A DNA stretch of 64,000 nucleotides from Achatina immaculata (taxonomy: Eukaryota > Mollusca > Gastropoda > Stylommatophora > Achatinidae): assembly GCA_009760885.1 (NCBI GenBank), contig CM019713.1, positions 3,420,531 through 3,484,530 of the forward strand, in the 5' to 3' direction. The notes below the pieces were generated by a model that worked only from the letters and a program-made list of their open reading frames with translations, did not search any database and was not told the DNA's origin. The translations under genes and the position numbers were made by a program. Below, piece by piece: positions 21,385-32,369 of this stretch (positions within the stretch are counted from its first letter, which is position 1; each line of letters begins with the position of its first letter).

Positions 21385-22075
21385 TTTACACTATAATGAG
21401 ATTGTCAATGAAACAAACCTCCCGAGTCTGCAGCTTTCGATTTCTTCTCTGGATATCTCGTTCTTCATACTTCTCTTATTTATATTCCTATGATATTTCA
21501 TTCTTCTCTTATTTATATTCCTATGCTACTATCATACTTCTCTTATTTATATTCTTAAAATATTTTCATTCTTCTCTTATTTATATTTCTATGATATTTT
21601 CATACTTCTCTTTTTATATTCCTATCTTTTCATAATTCTCTTATTTATATTCCTATGATATTTTCATTCTTCTCTTATTTATATTCCTATGCTACTATCA
21701 TACTTCTCTTATTTATATTCCTAAAATATTTTCATTCTTCTCTTATTTATATTCCTATGATATTTTCATACTTCTCTTATTTATATCCCTATATTTTCAT
21801 AATTCTCTTATTTATATTCCTATGACATTTTCATTCTTCTCTTATTTATATTCCTATGCTACTATCATACTTCTCTTATTTATATTCCTAAAATATTTTC
21901 ATTCTTCTCTTATTTATATTCCTATGATATTTTCATACTTCTCTTTTTTTTATATTCCTATATTTTCATACTTCTCTTATTTATATTCCTATGATATTTT
22001 CATTCTTCTCTTATTTATATTCCTAAAATATTTTCATTCCTCTCTTATTTATATTCCTATGATATTCTTCTTATT
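21385..22075. repeat. 34-bp minisatellite, about 18 copies
   Basis: Units of CTTCTCTTATTTATATTCCT then ATGATATTTTCATA, with length variants (ATGCTACTATCATA, AAAATATTTTCATT). The variants alternate in a higher-order pattern of several units, visible in the nearly repeated block order at 21490-21640, 21660-21800 and 21830-21960. Confidence 0.92.
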
Positions 22076-22499
22076 AGTCGTCTGCTCAGACATCAACATG
22101 AACCTCTCTCACAAATGCTGGTTCGTCTCAGGTTTTCAGCATCACTGTAGAGCTTCTCTTGTAGGGGCGGAGAGGGAGGGGGTTGTTTGAGTCTGGCCAG
22201 GTTCTTTACCTGAGTGGGTTCTGCATTTGGCAGCTCTGGAGGATGTGATATGGAGTTTGTTGCTCTTTGTTATTACTGCGTTGTAAAGCTACGAGTTACA
22301 GATGTACCCAGACCATCGATTTTCCAGAAACATATACTCCGCTATTCCGCTACCTCTTTAGATCCTGACGAAGCTTCTGTTTATTTTAATTATAAGGGGA
22401 TCGGTGGAGGGTTGAAATCAGATGACATTTTATGACGAGAGAGTATACTAGGCCAAACTCTAGGGAAAAAAAATCTACTACGGATTCAAAGACTGAAAA

Positions 22500-22770
22500 T
22501 TCAGACTCCGGCTTCACTGTATTCAGGACAGCCCCATATATGCTCCCGCCGCATGCCGCAGCGTCCATCTAAGAGTATGTTTGCTAATAGTTCCATCAAC
22601 TGTTGGTTGTTTACAATGCGTTTTATACCACATAATTCAGATTTCCTGCCAGTAACTTTAATGTATCCTAGCTGTAGCAGTCTCTTCACGGCTACATTGT
22701 TCTTCCATTCCCGCTTTTCATTTGCCCGCAGTCTTTCCAGTAAGGCTTTAGCAATGTCTACCCTTGTCCA
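22500..22770 (-). other. Unidentified protein-like ORF fragment
   Basis: The minus strand, open from about 22770 to 22501, reads like genuine protein. It starts EWTRVDIAKALLERLRANEK and continues with VKRLLQLGYIKVTGRKSEL and a C-terminal CGMRREHIWGCPEYSEAGV before a stop. A preceding stop and lack of a good start suggest an exon or a transposon relic. I do not recognise the family. Confidence 0.35.
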
Positions 22771-22774
22771 TTCT

Positions 22775-23610
22775 CAGCCTGCCATTTATTTTAACCTGTC
22801 CAGCAAGTCTTGTCTGTCACTTCATTGCCATGCGCTACTGCTGAGATGGGCGCAAGTGTCTGTGATGACCGGAACACCTGTTCCTGTGGTGCTAGAACAG
22901 GTCGAGCGGACATGGGACTGTCCTGACTGCGATGACGCCCTTTCTGTACAAACAAACGAGCGAAGAAATCAAACAGACTGTACCGTCGTTTTATCAGTCT
23001 TCGACGGATTTTGCTGAGGCTGTCTCCAGCTTTTGAGTACATGTGCTTTTTCTCCTGTGTGAACTAAAAACATTTAAAATCTTCTGTAGCCATACTTTGC
23101 CGTTATCTGACTCTGACCTGCTTTAGTCTAACGAATCTGTGGATTCAGGACTCCAGGTTGTCTGGAAATTAAGTGTGCAACCTGTACTTTTTTTTAAAAA
23201 TAATTCTCTGTTTTGATTTTCTATTTTTAGTGTTTTTGTTTGTTTTGTTTTTTTAACCTCCCTCCCTCCAACCCTGTATTCTCTCACTAGCGTGGCCCCG
23301 GGCACCAGCTTTCATGTCTGCTATTAATAGGTTTTAAGATGGCGTCGGGTCAGGAGTAGGAAAAAAAAATTGTATTCATCCGCGGTGAACTTGAAATGGC
23401 CTCAGAGACGTCGGATTAATTTTTAAGTGAAAATATTGTTCTTGTATTCCCCTCATATATTAACAGCAGTTGAACACTGTCGTCTAGTATGCCTTGCCTT
23501 GCAGGCGAATATAGCTGGTCTTCAGAGCAGTTTCTTTCCCTCCCACAAAAAAGGTATATATATTCTACAAATAGAAGAGCACAGAAGCATGACTGCCATC
23601 GTCTATCGGC
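22775..23610. other. No gene called
   Basis: Overlapping open frames on both strands at 22791-23042 show no recognised domain. The rest is AT-rich and unassigned. Confidence 0.4.
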
Positions 23611-23619
23611 ACGGCGACT

Positions 23620-24065
23620 CATTCATTCATTCATTCATTCATCCATTCATTCATTTTGCATGTCCCTTGCGGAACTTTGCTTCCCTAACAGCACTCCTGT
23701 AGGCCTCTCGGTTGTGAGCAAGATGGCCTGCTGCTGCTGCATCCATTTGCAGATCGTCAACGATGTCTTGCAACCATCTTCGTTTTGGTCTTCCTCTTTT
23801 TCTTTTTCCCATTATGTATCCTTTCAATACGGTCTTCTATAAATTGTCATGACGTTTAATGTGTCCAAAATACTTAAGTTTTCTCTCTTTAATCCTCTTT
23901 ACTAGCCAGCCTTCTTCAATATTAAGTTCTTATAGTATAGATATATTTGTTCTTTTTTGTGTCCACGATATTTGGAGAACTCTTCTGTAGCACTTACATT
24001 CAAAGGCATTTATGTGTTTCTCAGCTATTTTGTTAAGTGTCCAGGTCTCACAGGTATATATCGCA
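23620..24065 (-). pseudogene. RTE-like family A 3' end
   Basis: Starts with (ATTC)n at 23620-23653, the reverse complement of the (GAAT)n tail. It then gives the basic C-terminal region of family A (reverse of ATAATGGGAAAAAG) and continues into sequence matching window positions 1-160. It ends abruptly near 24065. Confidence 0.82.
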
Positions 24066-24069
24066 CGGC

Positions 24070-24475
24070 GACTGATGATGGTTATTTTAATAATTAGGTT
24101 TCATTGAATCACTATAGTAGGTGCTCTACGACCTTCACAGGCCCTCCCTAGCCTTCTAACAAGTTCAGACGTCCAGTATGTCCCCACTATCTTCTTTCTC
24201 TGGTTGCCGTAATGATAATCTCCATCAGTCCTAGTGCGTACCTAAATGGCTTCAAAAGGTGAGTTTTGCTTTATGTATGGGTAGCTAGGGGCAAAAAAAG
24301 TTGAACGATCACCTTAATCTCGCTATAAGCTTTTTTTTTTCTCTCTCTATTTCTTCAGATATCGAGTTCCAAACTCATTATTTGGTTCTCTTACAACCAA
24401 TAGGTACATAAACTCCCAAGTTAAGAACCTCTGCAGTTTCCAGTTGATCACGAAATTAGTTTTTTTTACATCAAG
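24070..24475. other. Unassigned, possible repeat relic
   Basis: The minus strand near 24230-24110 reads VGTYWTSELVRRLGRACEG, protein-like but unrecognised. The remainder is AT-rich. Confidence 0.3.
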
Positions 24476-24479
24476 CAAA

Positions 24480-25380
24480 AAGGTCTACTGTTTCCAGATC
24501 TTTTTTCTCTGTACAGCGAGAATATTCTAAGAACGATCATCACAGAACCAGGCATAAAAATTGGAGGATACAGTATTAACAACGTTCGGTATGCTGACGA
24601 CACAGTACTGATAGCTGAGAACCAACAAGACCTGCAAAATCTCTTGGATAAAGTGGCCAAAGAAAGTGAACAGAAAGGCCTTACTTTGAACATAAAAAAG
24701 ACGGAGACTATGGTTGTATCTAAGAAACAGAATCCACCAACATGCAGTATAAAATTAAATGGAACTATTCTAAAGCAGGTGCAGAAATTCAAATACCTTG
24801 GAGCAGTAATAACGTCAGATGGGAAATGCAGAACAGAAATTAGGAACAGAATAGGCCAAGCAAAGACTGCATTTCAGAGAATGAGAAACATTGTGCAAAA
24901 CATCCTTATCAATGAATGTTAGAAAGCGAGTCCTAAAATGCTATATTGAACCTATCTTGTTATACGGAAGTGAATCATGGACAATAGGCAAGTCTGCACA
25001 AAAATCATTGGAAGCAACAGAAATGTGGTTTATTAGAAGAATGTTGCAAATCCCCTGGACAGCAAAAATAATTAATGAAGAGTGTATGAGAAGAGCTGGA
25101 GAGACAAAAAAAAAACCTTGTCAAAAAGATAAGACAGAGACAATGTACTTTCACAGGACATGCAATGAGAAGAGGGGGCATTGAAAATATTATAACAATA
25201 GGAAAAATAGAAGGAAGAAGATCAATAGGAGGACCAAGAGAAACGATACTGGACAGTCTGACGGGATGGTGTGAGAGGAGATCACCAACTGAACTGATGG
25301 CCTGCATGAAGGATCGTGTACTCTGGAGAAGCATATGAGCCAACGCCAGTCGGCACGGCACCTGATGATGATGTTGATGA
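24480..25380 (+). pseudogene. RTE-like LINE family B, 5'-truncated
   Basis: Encodes the RT catalytic region NVRYADDTVLIAENQQ (about 24569-24615), KKTETMVVSKKQNPP, FKYLGAVITSDGKCRTEI, then after a frameshift near 24890 LYGSESWTIGKSAQ and FIRRMLQIPWTAK. After another frameshift come the GRRSIGGP-like and CMKDRVLWRSI ends. The 3' end is GGCACGGCACC followed by a (TGA)n tail at 25361-25380. Sister copies are at 34328, 36388 and 43548. Confidence 0.87.
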
Positions 25381-25419
25381 CATCAAGCTTAGGGTGCATT
25401 CTGGCCACATACAGTTAAC

Positions 25420-25420
<1 letters not shown>

Positions 25421-25495
<75 letters not shown>
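25421..25495. repeat. (TAGA)n microsatellite
   Basis: About 18 perfect TAGA units directly downstream of a LINE end. Confidence 0.97.
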
Positions 25496-25499
25496 CCTT

Positions 25500-25950
25500 C
25501 TCCTTAACTGTAATGGAAGCAATAACAAGGATCAAACAGATTTCGTCTGTCACAAGCGAAAAAGAAATATTCTGCAAATGTACGTTATTGAGAACAAGAG
25601 ATAAATGACTACAGCAGAAACGCTACAGGGATTGGCTTTCTTAGATTGATTTGTTAATCTAAAGCACACACAATCTCGGGTAGATTTAACGAAGGGTAGA
25701 GGCAGCTTCCCAGTATCGTCACTGCTGATCGTAAACTGCCTTTATTTTCAGGTCCAGTTTACATCATGATCTAATAAAGGGGTGGCCGATAAACAAGTTA
25801 CAGGTAATCAGCAACTAATGAAACAAAAATTGAAAAGAAGAAAAGGAAAAAGAAATGTTGAACATACCCCGAGCTGTTTAAACGAGTTCAAACATAATTT
25901 ACAAGGAATGATTTTATTCTGGACCTTATGCATTTCATAATTTTATACTT
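25500..25950. other. No gene seen
   Basis: Unassigned AT-rich sequence. Confidence 0.5.
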
Positions 25951-25959
25951 TAGTCGTCG

Positions 25960-26345
25960 CTAACGGGAGATATTATGTCTTGTCACTAATGAGAGATATC
26001 GTGTCTTGTCACTAATGAGAGATATTGTGTCTTGTCACTAATGAGAGATGTTGTGTCTTGTCACTAATGAGAGACGTTGTGTCTTGTCACTAACGAGAAA
26101 TGTTGTGTCTTGTCACTAACGAGAGATGTTGTGTCTTGTCACTAATGAGAGATGTCGTATCTTGTCACTAATGAGAGATGTTGTGTCTTGTCACTAATGA
26201 GAAATGTTGTGTTTTGTCAATAATAAGAGATATTGTGTCTTCTCACTAATAAGAGATAGTTTATCTTATCACTAATAAGAGATATTGTGTCTTGTCACTA
26301 ATAAGAGATATTGTGTCTTGTCACTAATAAGAGATATTGTGTCAC
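25960..26345. repeat. 26-bp minisatellite, about 15 copies
   Basis: Units of ACTAATGAGAGATATTGTGT plus CTTGTC. Left units carry GAGAGATGTTG and right units AAGAGATATTG, so two sub-variants are spatially separated. Confidence 0.93.
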
Positions 26346-26349
26346 TTCC

Positions 26350-26925
26350 CGGCAAAAGTTCGCGGCTATGATGTTTGATAGCAAGAAGTGTTCATGAAGA
26401 TTTCTGTCGTGCTTGTTGTTTAGACGACTAAGAGCTGACCACAGCGGTTACAGTTGATAACAGAAAACAACAACAAAAGAAATCGTGTTATCTTTCTTAA
26501 AACTGCGTACTAAAGATTCTGTCCCTTTGGTATCCAAGACACATGGGTTTGCTGATGGCAAGAGATTTCCACTTTAGCTTGGTCCTTCGCCATCGCTGTC
26601 TCCTTGGTCAGTCGTTTGTTTATCAGCATTGTCCCTGCTTTACGTCTCTGTGTCTCTTTTTTGTCGTCCCATGCTTCTTTTACCCTATGGAGTTTTACAT
26701 CAGAGCTCTTCATGATAAAAATTCGCCTGTCATTCTCACATTATGGCCAAATCCATCTCCGCCTCCTCCTTTTAATCACCGCCGACAATGGTGTCATTTC
26801 TGTCTCTCTAACAAGATATCATTTCTTGTGGGATTATTTTTAGAATACCCGGCATATTTCTGTGGCAAATCACCTTCAAAGAGTGTGCGAGAGATTTCTC
26901 TTTTTACATTGTGGTATCTCTTATT
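26350..26925. other. No gene seen
   Basis: Open frames at 26543-26968 (+) and 26510-26713 (-) have no recognisable domain or splice context. Confidence 0.45.
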
Positions 26926-26931
26926 TCTTAA

Positions 26932-27130
26932 GGATAGCCAGAGTCGCCATGGTGGTGGAGTCTGCTAAAGAAGTATTTTCACACTCCCTGCTTTTTAGCT
27001 GCACTCCGGGAGTGAAAAAATGGCCGCATTAACCCACTCCCAAGCCGACACAGTATTGTGCCTCAACACCTTCACGGCATCGGCTGCAAGGAACACCAGC
27101 TCGCAGTGACAGGGAGATAGCACAAGACAA
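26932..27130 (+). mobile_element. SINE-X, forward copy lacking the head
   Basis: Contains CGCCATGGTGGTGGAGTCTG, CTAAAGAAGTATTTTCACAC, CACTCCGGGAGTGAAAAAAT, then GCCTCAACACCTTCACGGCA and CAAGGAACACCAGCTCGCAG. The same order occurs at 32105-32362. The (GAA)n tail is missing here. Confidence 0.78.
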
Positions 27131-27139
27131 AACAAGACT

Positions 27140-28175
27140 CTATGTCGAAGACACCTGCTAGCTTGACATAGCTTTACGCAGATATTTACCTGTCCTTCTG
27201 CACTCGGCAAATTGACCGGAAGTCAAGGTTAACGAGTTACCCACAATCAGAGCGTGGCTGGCTCCATCAGCGGGCGCACACTTCAATGGGCGTTGGAACG
27301 GAAGGCGGAGAACATATAGGAATGCCCGGAGCGCGGGAACTGCCAGTCTCTGGTCACAGTTACTCGTACAGTTTGAATGTGTTTTTATTTTGCGTTGGAA
27401 GCCAAACAGGCAGATTGAAGTACTGTATTTATTTTGTTTTGAAACCCACACAAGCAGCGCGAGTTGTCTTAACGCCGATTAGTTCAAACATTTTCATATA
27501 CTCCGTCCTGTGCATTGTACAACAAGATTATATTGGCTGTAGCGAAGATACGTTCTCTGCGATGCTTAACGAAAGCCCATCATTTTGTTTCTCATTGATT
27601 CATTTATCTTAACCCCTTTGGAGAATATTTCTTTGCTATCGTTATTTATTCAGGTCTCATATTTATTGCACTTGAATTCTCCCAGGGGGCGCTTCCGTAT
27701 GCATAATTCTTAAATAGCGAAATTCGCGCTTATGAAATTAGCTCCGCAAAAACAAAATGAGATATTGTACAGACGTACCCTCATGAGGGGGAGTAGAGGG
27801 GGCGGGGTAGATTTCGTGAACGCGATAATTGTTATTATTAATTTAGACAAATAAATATTTTATTGCCACTGGCGTGGCTTGTATTGCTTTTTTAAGTTCA
27901 TGTTAACCTGGAACCCTATCTTTGACAGTTCTGGGTTTCCTCGTTTCAAATTTAAGAAATGTGGGTTGTGGTGGAGGGTGGTGTGGGAGTTGTGAAGGAG
28001 AAAAATTATGTTGTAAGGCGTAGTAGTAATTGCTTTAATAATAGATGTAAAGTGTAGTGTGATGGTCGTGATAATTCACGTATTCATTCAGCTGCCGGTT
28101 GGTAGAAAGATATGCGAGACCCGTACTGTGGTGAAGTTAAGAAAAAAAAAGCTTTGGTAACCTAGAAAATGCAAA
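27140..28175. other. No gene seen
   Basis: Unassigned DNA. An open frame at 27286-27612 shows no recognised domain. Confidence 0.45.
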
Positions 28176-28182
28176 TATACGT

Positions 28183-28266
<84 letters not shown>

Positions 28267-28279
28267 GTAGGTAGGTAGG

Positions 28280-28371
<92 letters not shown>

Positions 28372-28372
28372 C
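28183..28372. repeat. (GATA)n array with central (GGTA)4
   Basis: About 46 tetranucleotide units with GGTA variants at 28265-28281. The variant block splits two pure GATA tracts. Confidence 0.97.
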
Positions 28373-28499
28373 AAGGATGGGAGAGAGAGGGTAAAAAGTA
28401 TGAGGCAAAAGCGTTGAGGCTCCTATCAGGATCTGGAGAGGACTGCGGGCTTTGTCCTGTCAACAGAGATCAAGATCTGATGTGACCAGCAACCTGGAA

Positions 28500-28536
28500 C
28501 ACAGAAGAAGAAGAAGAAGAAGAAGAAGAAGAAAAA
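28500..28536 (+). repeat. (GAA)n microsatellite
   Basis: Follows CAACCTGGAACACAGAAG. Likely the tail of an unrecognised retroposon in 28380-28500. Confidence 0.85.
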
Positions 28537-28617
28537 GGAACGTCTGGAAAGACTGACAAAGAATCAAATATTATGCTGCCGTAAGACGTGAAAAATTCTT
28601 GCCGCAAGAATACAGGT

Positions 28618-28955
28618 GGCCTGGTTAGCTGAGTGGTTAGCTGAGTGGTTAGCTGAGTGGTTAGCTGAGTGGTTAGCTGAGTGGTTAACTGAGTTGGTAG
28701 GCATTCGGTTTACTAATCCTTTAGTACCAGGTTCAAGTTCCAGCAGTAGGATTTGTTTATGGCACGCACCAAAAAGTTTCTGGGGTCCACCCAGCCTCTA
28801 AAAATGGGTACCCGAGAAATCTTGGAAGATAAGTGTGGCCAAGCGTGAAACTGGCCACAGCACGCTTTCGTGTGTCCATGGTCTAAAAAATAAGGGCCTA
28901 ACACCGTATCCTCAATGTGCCTTAATGTCACGGCAACAGGGATTTTGCCTTTATG
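28618..28955 (+). mobile_element. SINE-1, tRNA-derived, with amplified A box
   Basis: The head holds six tandem copies of the 12-mer GGTTAGCTGAGT (28624-28695), which covers the pol III A box, and a B box GGTTCAAGTTCC near 28730. The body has CCAAAAAGTTTCTGGGGTCC, ACCCGAGAAATCTTGG and the tail GGCCTAACACCGTATCC. Other copies are at 38990, 48700 and 62500, all on the + strand. Confidence 0.85.
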
Positions 28956-29098
28956 TTACCTTACAAGAAGACGACACTGGTCACGATGATCACTAAAAGA
29001 TGCTCTTTGAACTAATTGATTTGTATATTTGCCTTACCACTTGATACATGGATACGGAATTGAGAGAACATAGAGTCGGAAATTTTGCCGATACACGT

Positions 29099-29301
29099 CA
29101 GTGGTTTCCAGGTCTTATCTGACCATGGGCTCCTTGCCCCCGAGACCACATTATTAGTGCCCCCCCCCCCCAAAAAAAAAAAAACCAACTATTTTCTCTC
29201 ATTTGGTTTTGATATTCACTGCCACTCTATTTTCCTTACCCCTCCCCTCCCCCCACACTTTTCAAGGATGTTCCCGCCGCCCCCCAGTTTGGAAATCACT
29301 G
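29099..29301. mobile_element. hAT-type MITE, about 203 bp
   Basis: Begins CAGTGGTTTCCAGGTC and ends CAGTTTGGAAATCACTG, an imperfect inverted pair of hAT type. The interior has poly-C and poly-A and CCCC-rich DNA. No clear 8-bp target duplication is visible. Confidence 0.65.
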
Positions 29302-29309
29302 TTATAAAT

Positions 29310-30720
29310 CAAACTCTTTCATCATCTGAAGGTGTCGGTGAGCATGTTGCTCCACATAGTCTCATCTTTCATGTTTTCCCCATCAGTTCTGTTGCTGTGC
29401 TTCTCCCACGCCGCTTTGTCGGGCCATGTCAGATTTTCTCTCGTGGTTTACCTAAACCTTTCCTGCCTCCCATTTTCCCTGTTGTCACGATATTTTGGGC
29501 TCCTCCTCTTCTTATTATAAAATCACTGAACCTAGACTGTCTTGCTCAGTATAATATGTTCATTTAAGGTTCTTTTCTCATTGCTTCTCTTGTGTATTCT
29601 TCATGTGTTATTTCAGTTGTCCATGGTATTCTTAACATTCTTCGAAGGAGTCACATTTCAATTGCTTCTAATGTGCCAGTGTTTTGTCTTTGTTAACGAC
29701 CATGATGCTCTTCCATATAGTAATACTGGCTCAATATTGGATTTCAAGACTTGTTTACCTAGCGTTTATTGACAAAGACGAACTGCACAACATGGTTTTC
29801 ATTTTCTGAAATGCTACCTTTGCGTAACATTTTTGTGTGTGCTTGATTTATCTGATATATCTACCACCTGATGTTATCGCTTTACCAAGAGACTTGATTT
29901 TGTGCACTTGTTTTAATGTTATTCCTGTGATTCTTACATTGCTTTCTGGTACGAAATTTTTTTTGCTCTGGAGCGATTATCGTTTTTTTATTTTTATACT
30001 GTATAGTGATAATCCTTTATATTCAATTTCTGGCGCTACTGTATCTAGCAGTTCTTGTAGATCTTTTTTTATTGTTTGCAATCAGGACTGTGTCGTCAGT
30101 GTATCTCACGTTATTGATGTTATGTTCTCCAACTTTTATCCCATCCTTGTCGGTATTGGCTCCCATAATATTCTCACTGCAGAGAGAAGGCAGATCTGGG
30201 GACAATGCACGTCCTTTCTTTATGGTCTGAAATTTGTCTAATTTGTTGTTTATCTCGGTGGCTTATTTTTTGTTTCGGTATGTTTTTAAAAAAATTATTT
30301 TTAGATCTTTACCATCAGTGTGCATGTCTTCCAGCATCGTCATCACTTACTCATGTCTGACCTGGTCGAATGCTTTTGTGTAGTCAGTAAAACAAATGTA
30401 CATATCTTTCTGTACCTCTAATGCTCTTTCGATTAGTCTTCTCAGTGCATATATAGCATTGTGTGCTCCTTTGTTTTACCACATAGGCATAGTTCATGTG
30501 CCATTTCTAATTTAAATTTTTTTGATCTCATCCTTTTCATTAACAGTAATTTGTTAACAAGGGATGATAAACTGATAGGTTCCTCACGTTCTTGTGCGCC
30601 TGCTTTCTTTGGCAAGGCTTTAAACTCTTCCCGTACCAGAGTCTTTGTAACATCTTTCCAACTGTTCATTTTCATGCCTGATTTTTGTGTCCATATAGGA
30701 TTATTGAAGTAGGATACAGA
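29310..30720 (-). pseudogene. RTE-like LINE related to family B, diverged
   Basis: In 5' to 3' order on the minus strand it reads LPKKAGAQE and ISLSSLVNKLLL (RT fingers, 30640-30560). Next come FTDYTKAFDQVRH (motif A, near 30380), VRYTDDTVLIANN (catalytic box, near 30100), and a NIEPVLLYG thumb block near 29730. The C-terminal basic region lies near 29450. Numerous stops and frameshifts show an old copy. The order and spacing match family B. Confidence 0.8.
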
Positions 30721-30744
30721 GACGTTTCTTGATATATGCAGTCT

Positions 30745-31390
30745 TTTATATCTTATATATTATATCCTTCCCGTGCCGTTAAACGTCACATAGATCTCGC
30801 AAAGTAGTTCGCCAATTTTTCCTGTCTTCGTCGAGTCTTTCAACCTCATCAAGGGATTTTATGCCTGTTAATTTGGCCTCTCTTAACAGTGTCCTCTTCA
30901 GAGTTTCACGTGGTCTGCCTCTTTTTCTTTGGCTTGTTGTGTTACACTTGATAGCTTGTTTTGGGATTCTCTAATCATTTCTTCTCATCAAGTGACCAAC
31001 ATATGTGCACCTCCTTTTCCTGATCGCCCATGAGACTGGTTGTTGTTCAGTCATTGTCTTATCTCTGCATTATTCTTAAATTCGTTCCACTTGATGCCGA
31101 GTATTTTCCTTATGCATTTGTTTTCAGAAGAGTCTAATTTCTTGTCTATTTCTTTAGTTGTTTTCCAGCTTTCGCATGCATAAATGAGGGTGGATATTAC
31201 ATTTAAATTAAATAGTCTTAACTTGGTTTTTGTGATTATAACTTGTGAATTCCAAATGTTCTCAAAGTTCTTGAAGATCGATGCTGCTTTTGCAATTCTA
31301 ATTCTAACTTCCTTTCTGATGTCACCATCCTGGTCTATGTAGCTACAAAGGTAATGCAAACTGATTGACTTCTTCAGTATCTGTCCCTTC
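30745..31390 (-). pseudogene. RTE-like LINE family C
   Basis: The 31359-31051 frame encodes SYIDQDGDIRKEVRIRI, LIYACESWKTTKEID and CIRKILGIKWNEF, the RTE thumb/C-terminal layout. The 3' end is GGCACGGGAAGGATATAA with an (ATATAAG)n-type tail at 30740-30770. Shares its 3' end with 17081-17155 and 44885-45275. Confidence 0.83.
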
Positions 31391-31394
31391 TATG

Positions 31395-32095
31395 GATATA
31401 TGCAGTAGTGATAATAATAATGGTTTTCGTGCTTATAGTGTGGTAACCACGCTGGGAATGATGATGATGTAGGAAGAGCGAATGTGATTTTTGCAAATCG
31501 CAAATTCGTTTTTCAAAACAGAGAGCGCTAGATCATTCCCAGGGTCTGTAACACCGGAAATGGCATCTTGGGGAAGGAAAAAAAAAAGGGGTGATAATGA
31601 CAGGGGAGATTAATCCGAGCTGAAAAGGGGAAGATAATTGAACATGTTAGTTCCGGCCAGAGTCCAAAATTATATTAGTCCGGAGTGCGTAAAAATGCAC
31701 TCTGTCCCGCTGATGAAGATATCTTCGGTTGAAAGAAACTGTGATCGAGTAAGAAATAGCGATATGTTGAAATACAGAGATTTCTCTCGAATATGAGAAA
31801 CTAATAATCGAAACTGATTGCGTTATACGCAGTATAGAAATATTCGTGTCCTTCAGTGTACAAGAGCTGTCACTTCGCTCTACAGAAGCAACGGTCGCCG
31901 CGTGAAAAATGTGTAGACTGACTCATGGCGGAGTCAGGAAACTTAATGACGCATGAATGAAGTCATTGAGTTATGAATTGAAAATTTGTGGGGAAAATGG
32001 GCGGGTTGTGTGTGTGTGGGGAGAGGGGCGGGCCCAATCAGCGAACCACAGGTGGTCAAGACCCCTCTCCCACCTCTTTTTTTTTATACCTTCTA
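31395..32095. other. No gene seen
   Basis: Unassigned; no exon or repeat family recognised. Confidence 0.5.
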
Positions 32096-32362
32096 GTAAC
32101 AGGCTTAGCCTGGATAACGGGATAAGGGTCTCCATAGTTTCCGTGTTGGTGGAGTCTGCTAAAGAAGTATTGCACACCCCCCTCTGCTGTTTAGCTGCAG
32201 TCAGGGTCTGACAAAACGCCCGGTGTAACCAGCTCCCAGAGGGGACACGATGCTGTGCCTCGATTTCTTCACCGCATTGACTGAAAAGAAGACCAGTTTG
32301 CAGTTTCATGGAGATAGAAGAAGGAGAAGAAGAAGAAGAAGAAGAAGAAGAAGAAGAAGAAG
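32090..32362 (+). mobile_element. SINE-X, forward copy with (GAA)n tail
   Basis: Contains AGTAACAGGCTTAGCCTGG, TTGGTGGAGTCTGCTAAAGA, GTTTAGCTGCAGTCAGGG, GATGCTGTGCCTCGATTTC, and ends in an (AGA)n tail at 32318-32362. The direct continuation of body into tail identifies (GAA)n as the family's 3' tail. Confidence 0.83.
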
Positions 32363-32369
32363 AAATGTT

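Noticed and set aside
25960..26345. CRISPR-like regular array (also 40585-41412, 42430-42965, 49466-49805)
   Set aside because: These are direct head-to-tail tandem repeats without unique spacers, and the genome is eukaryotic.
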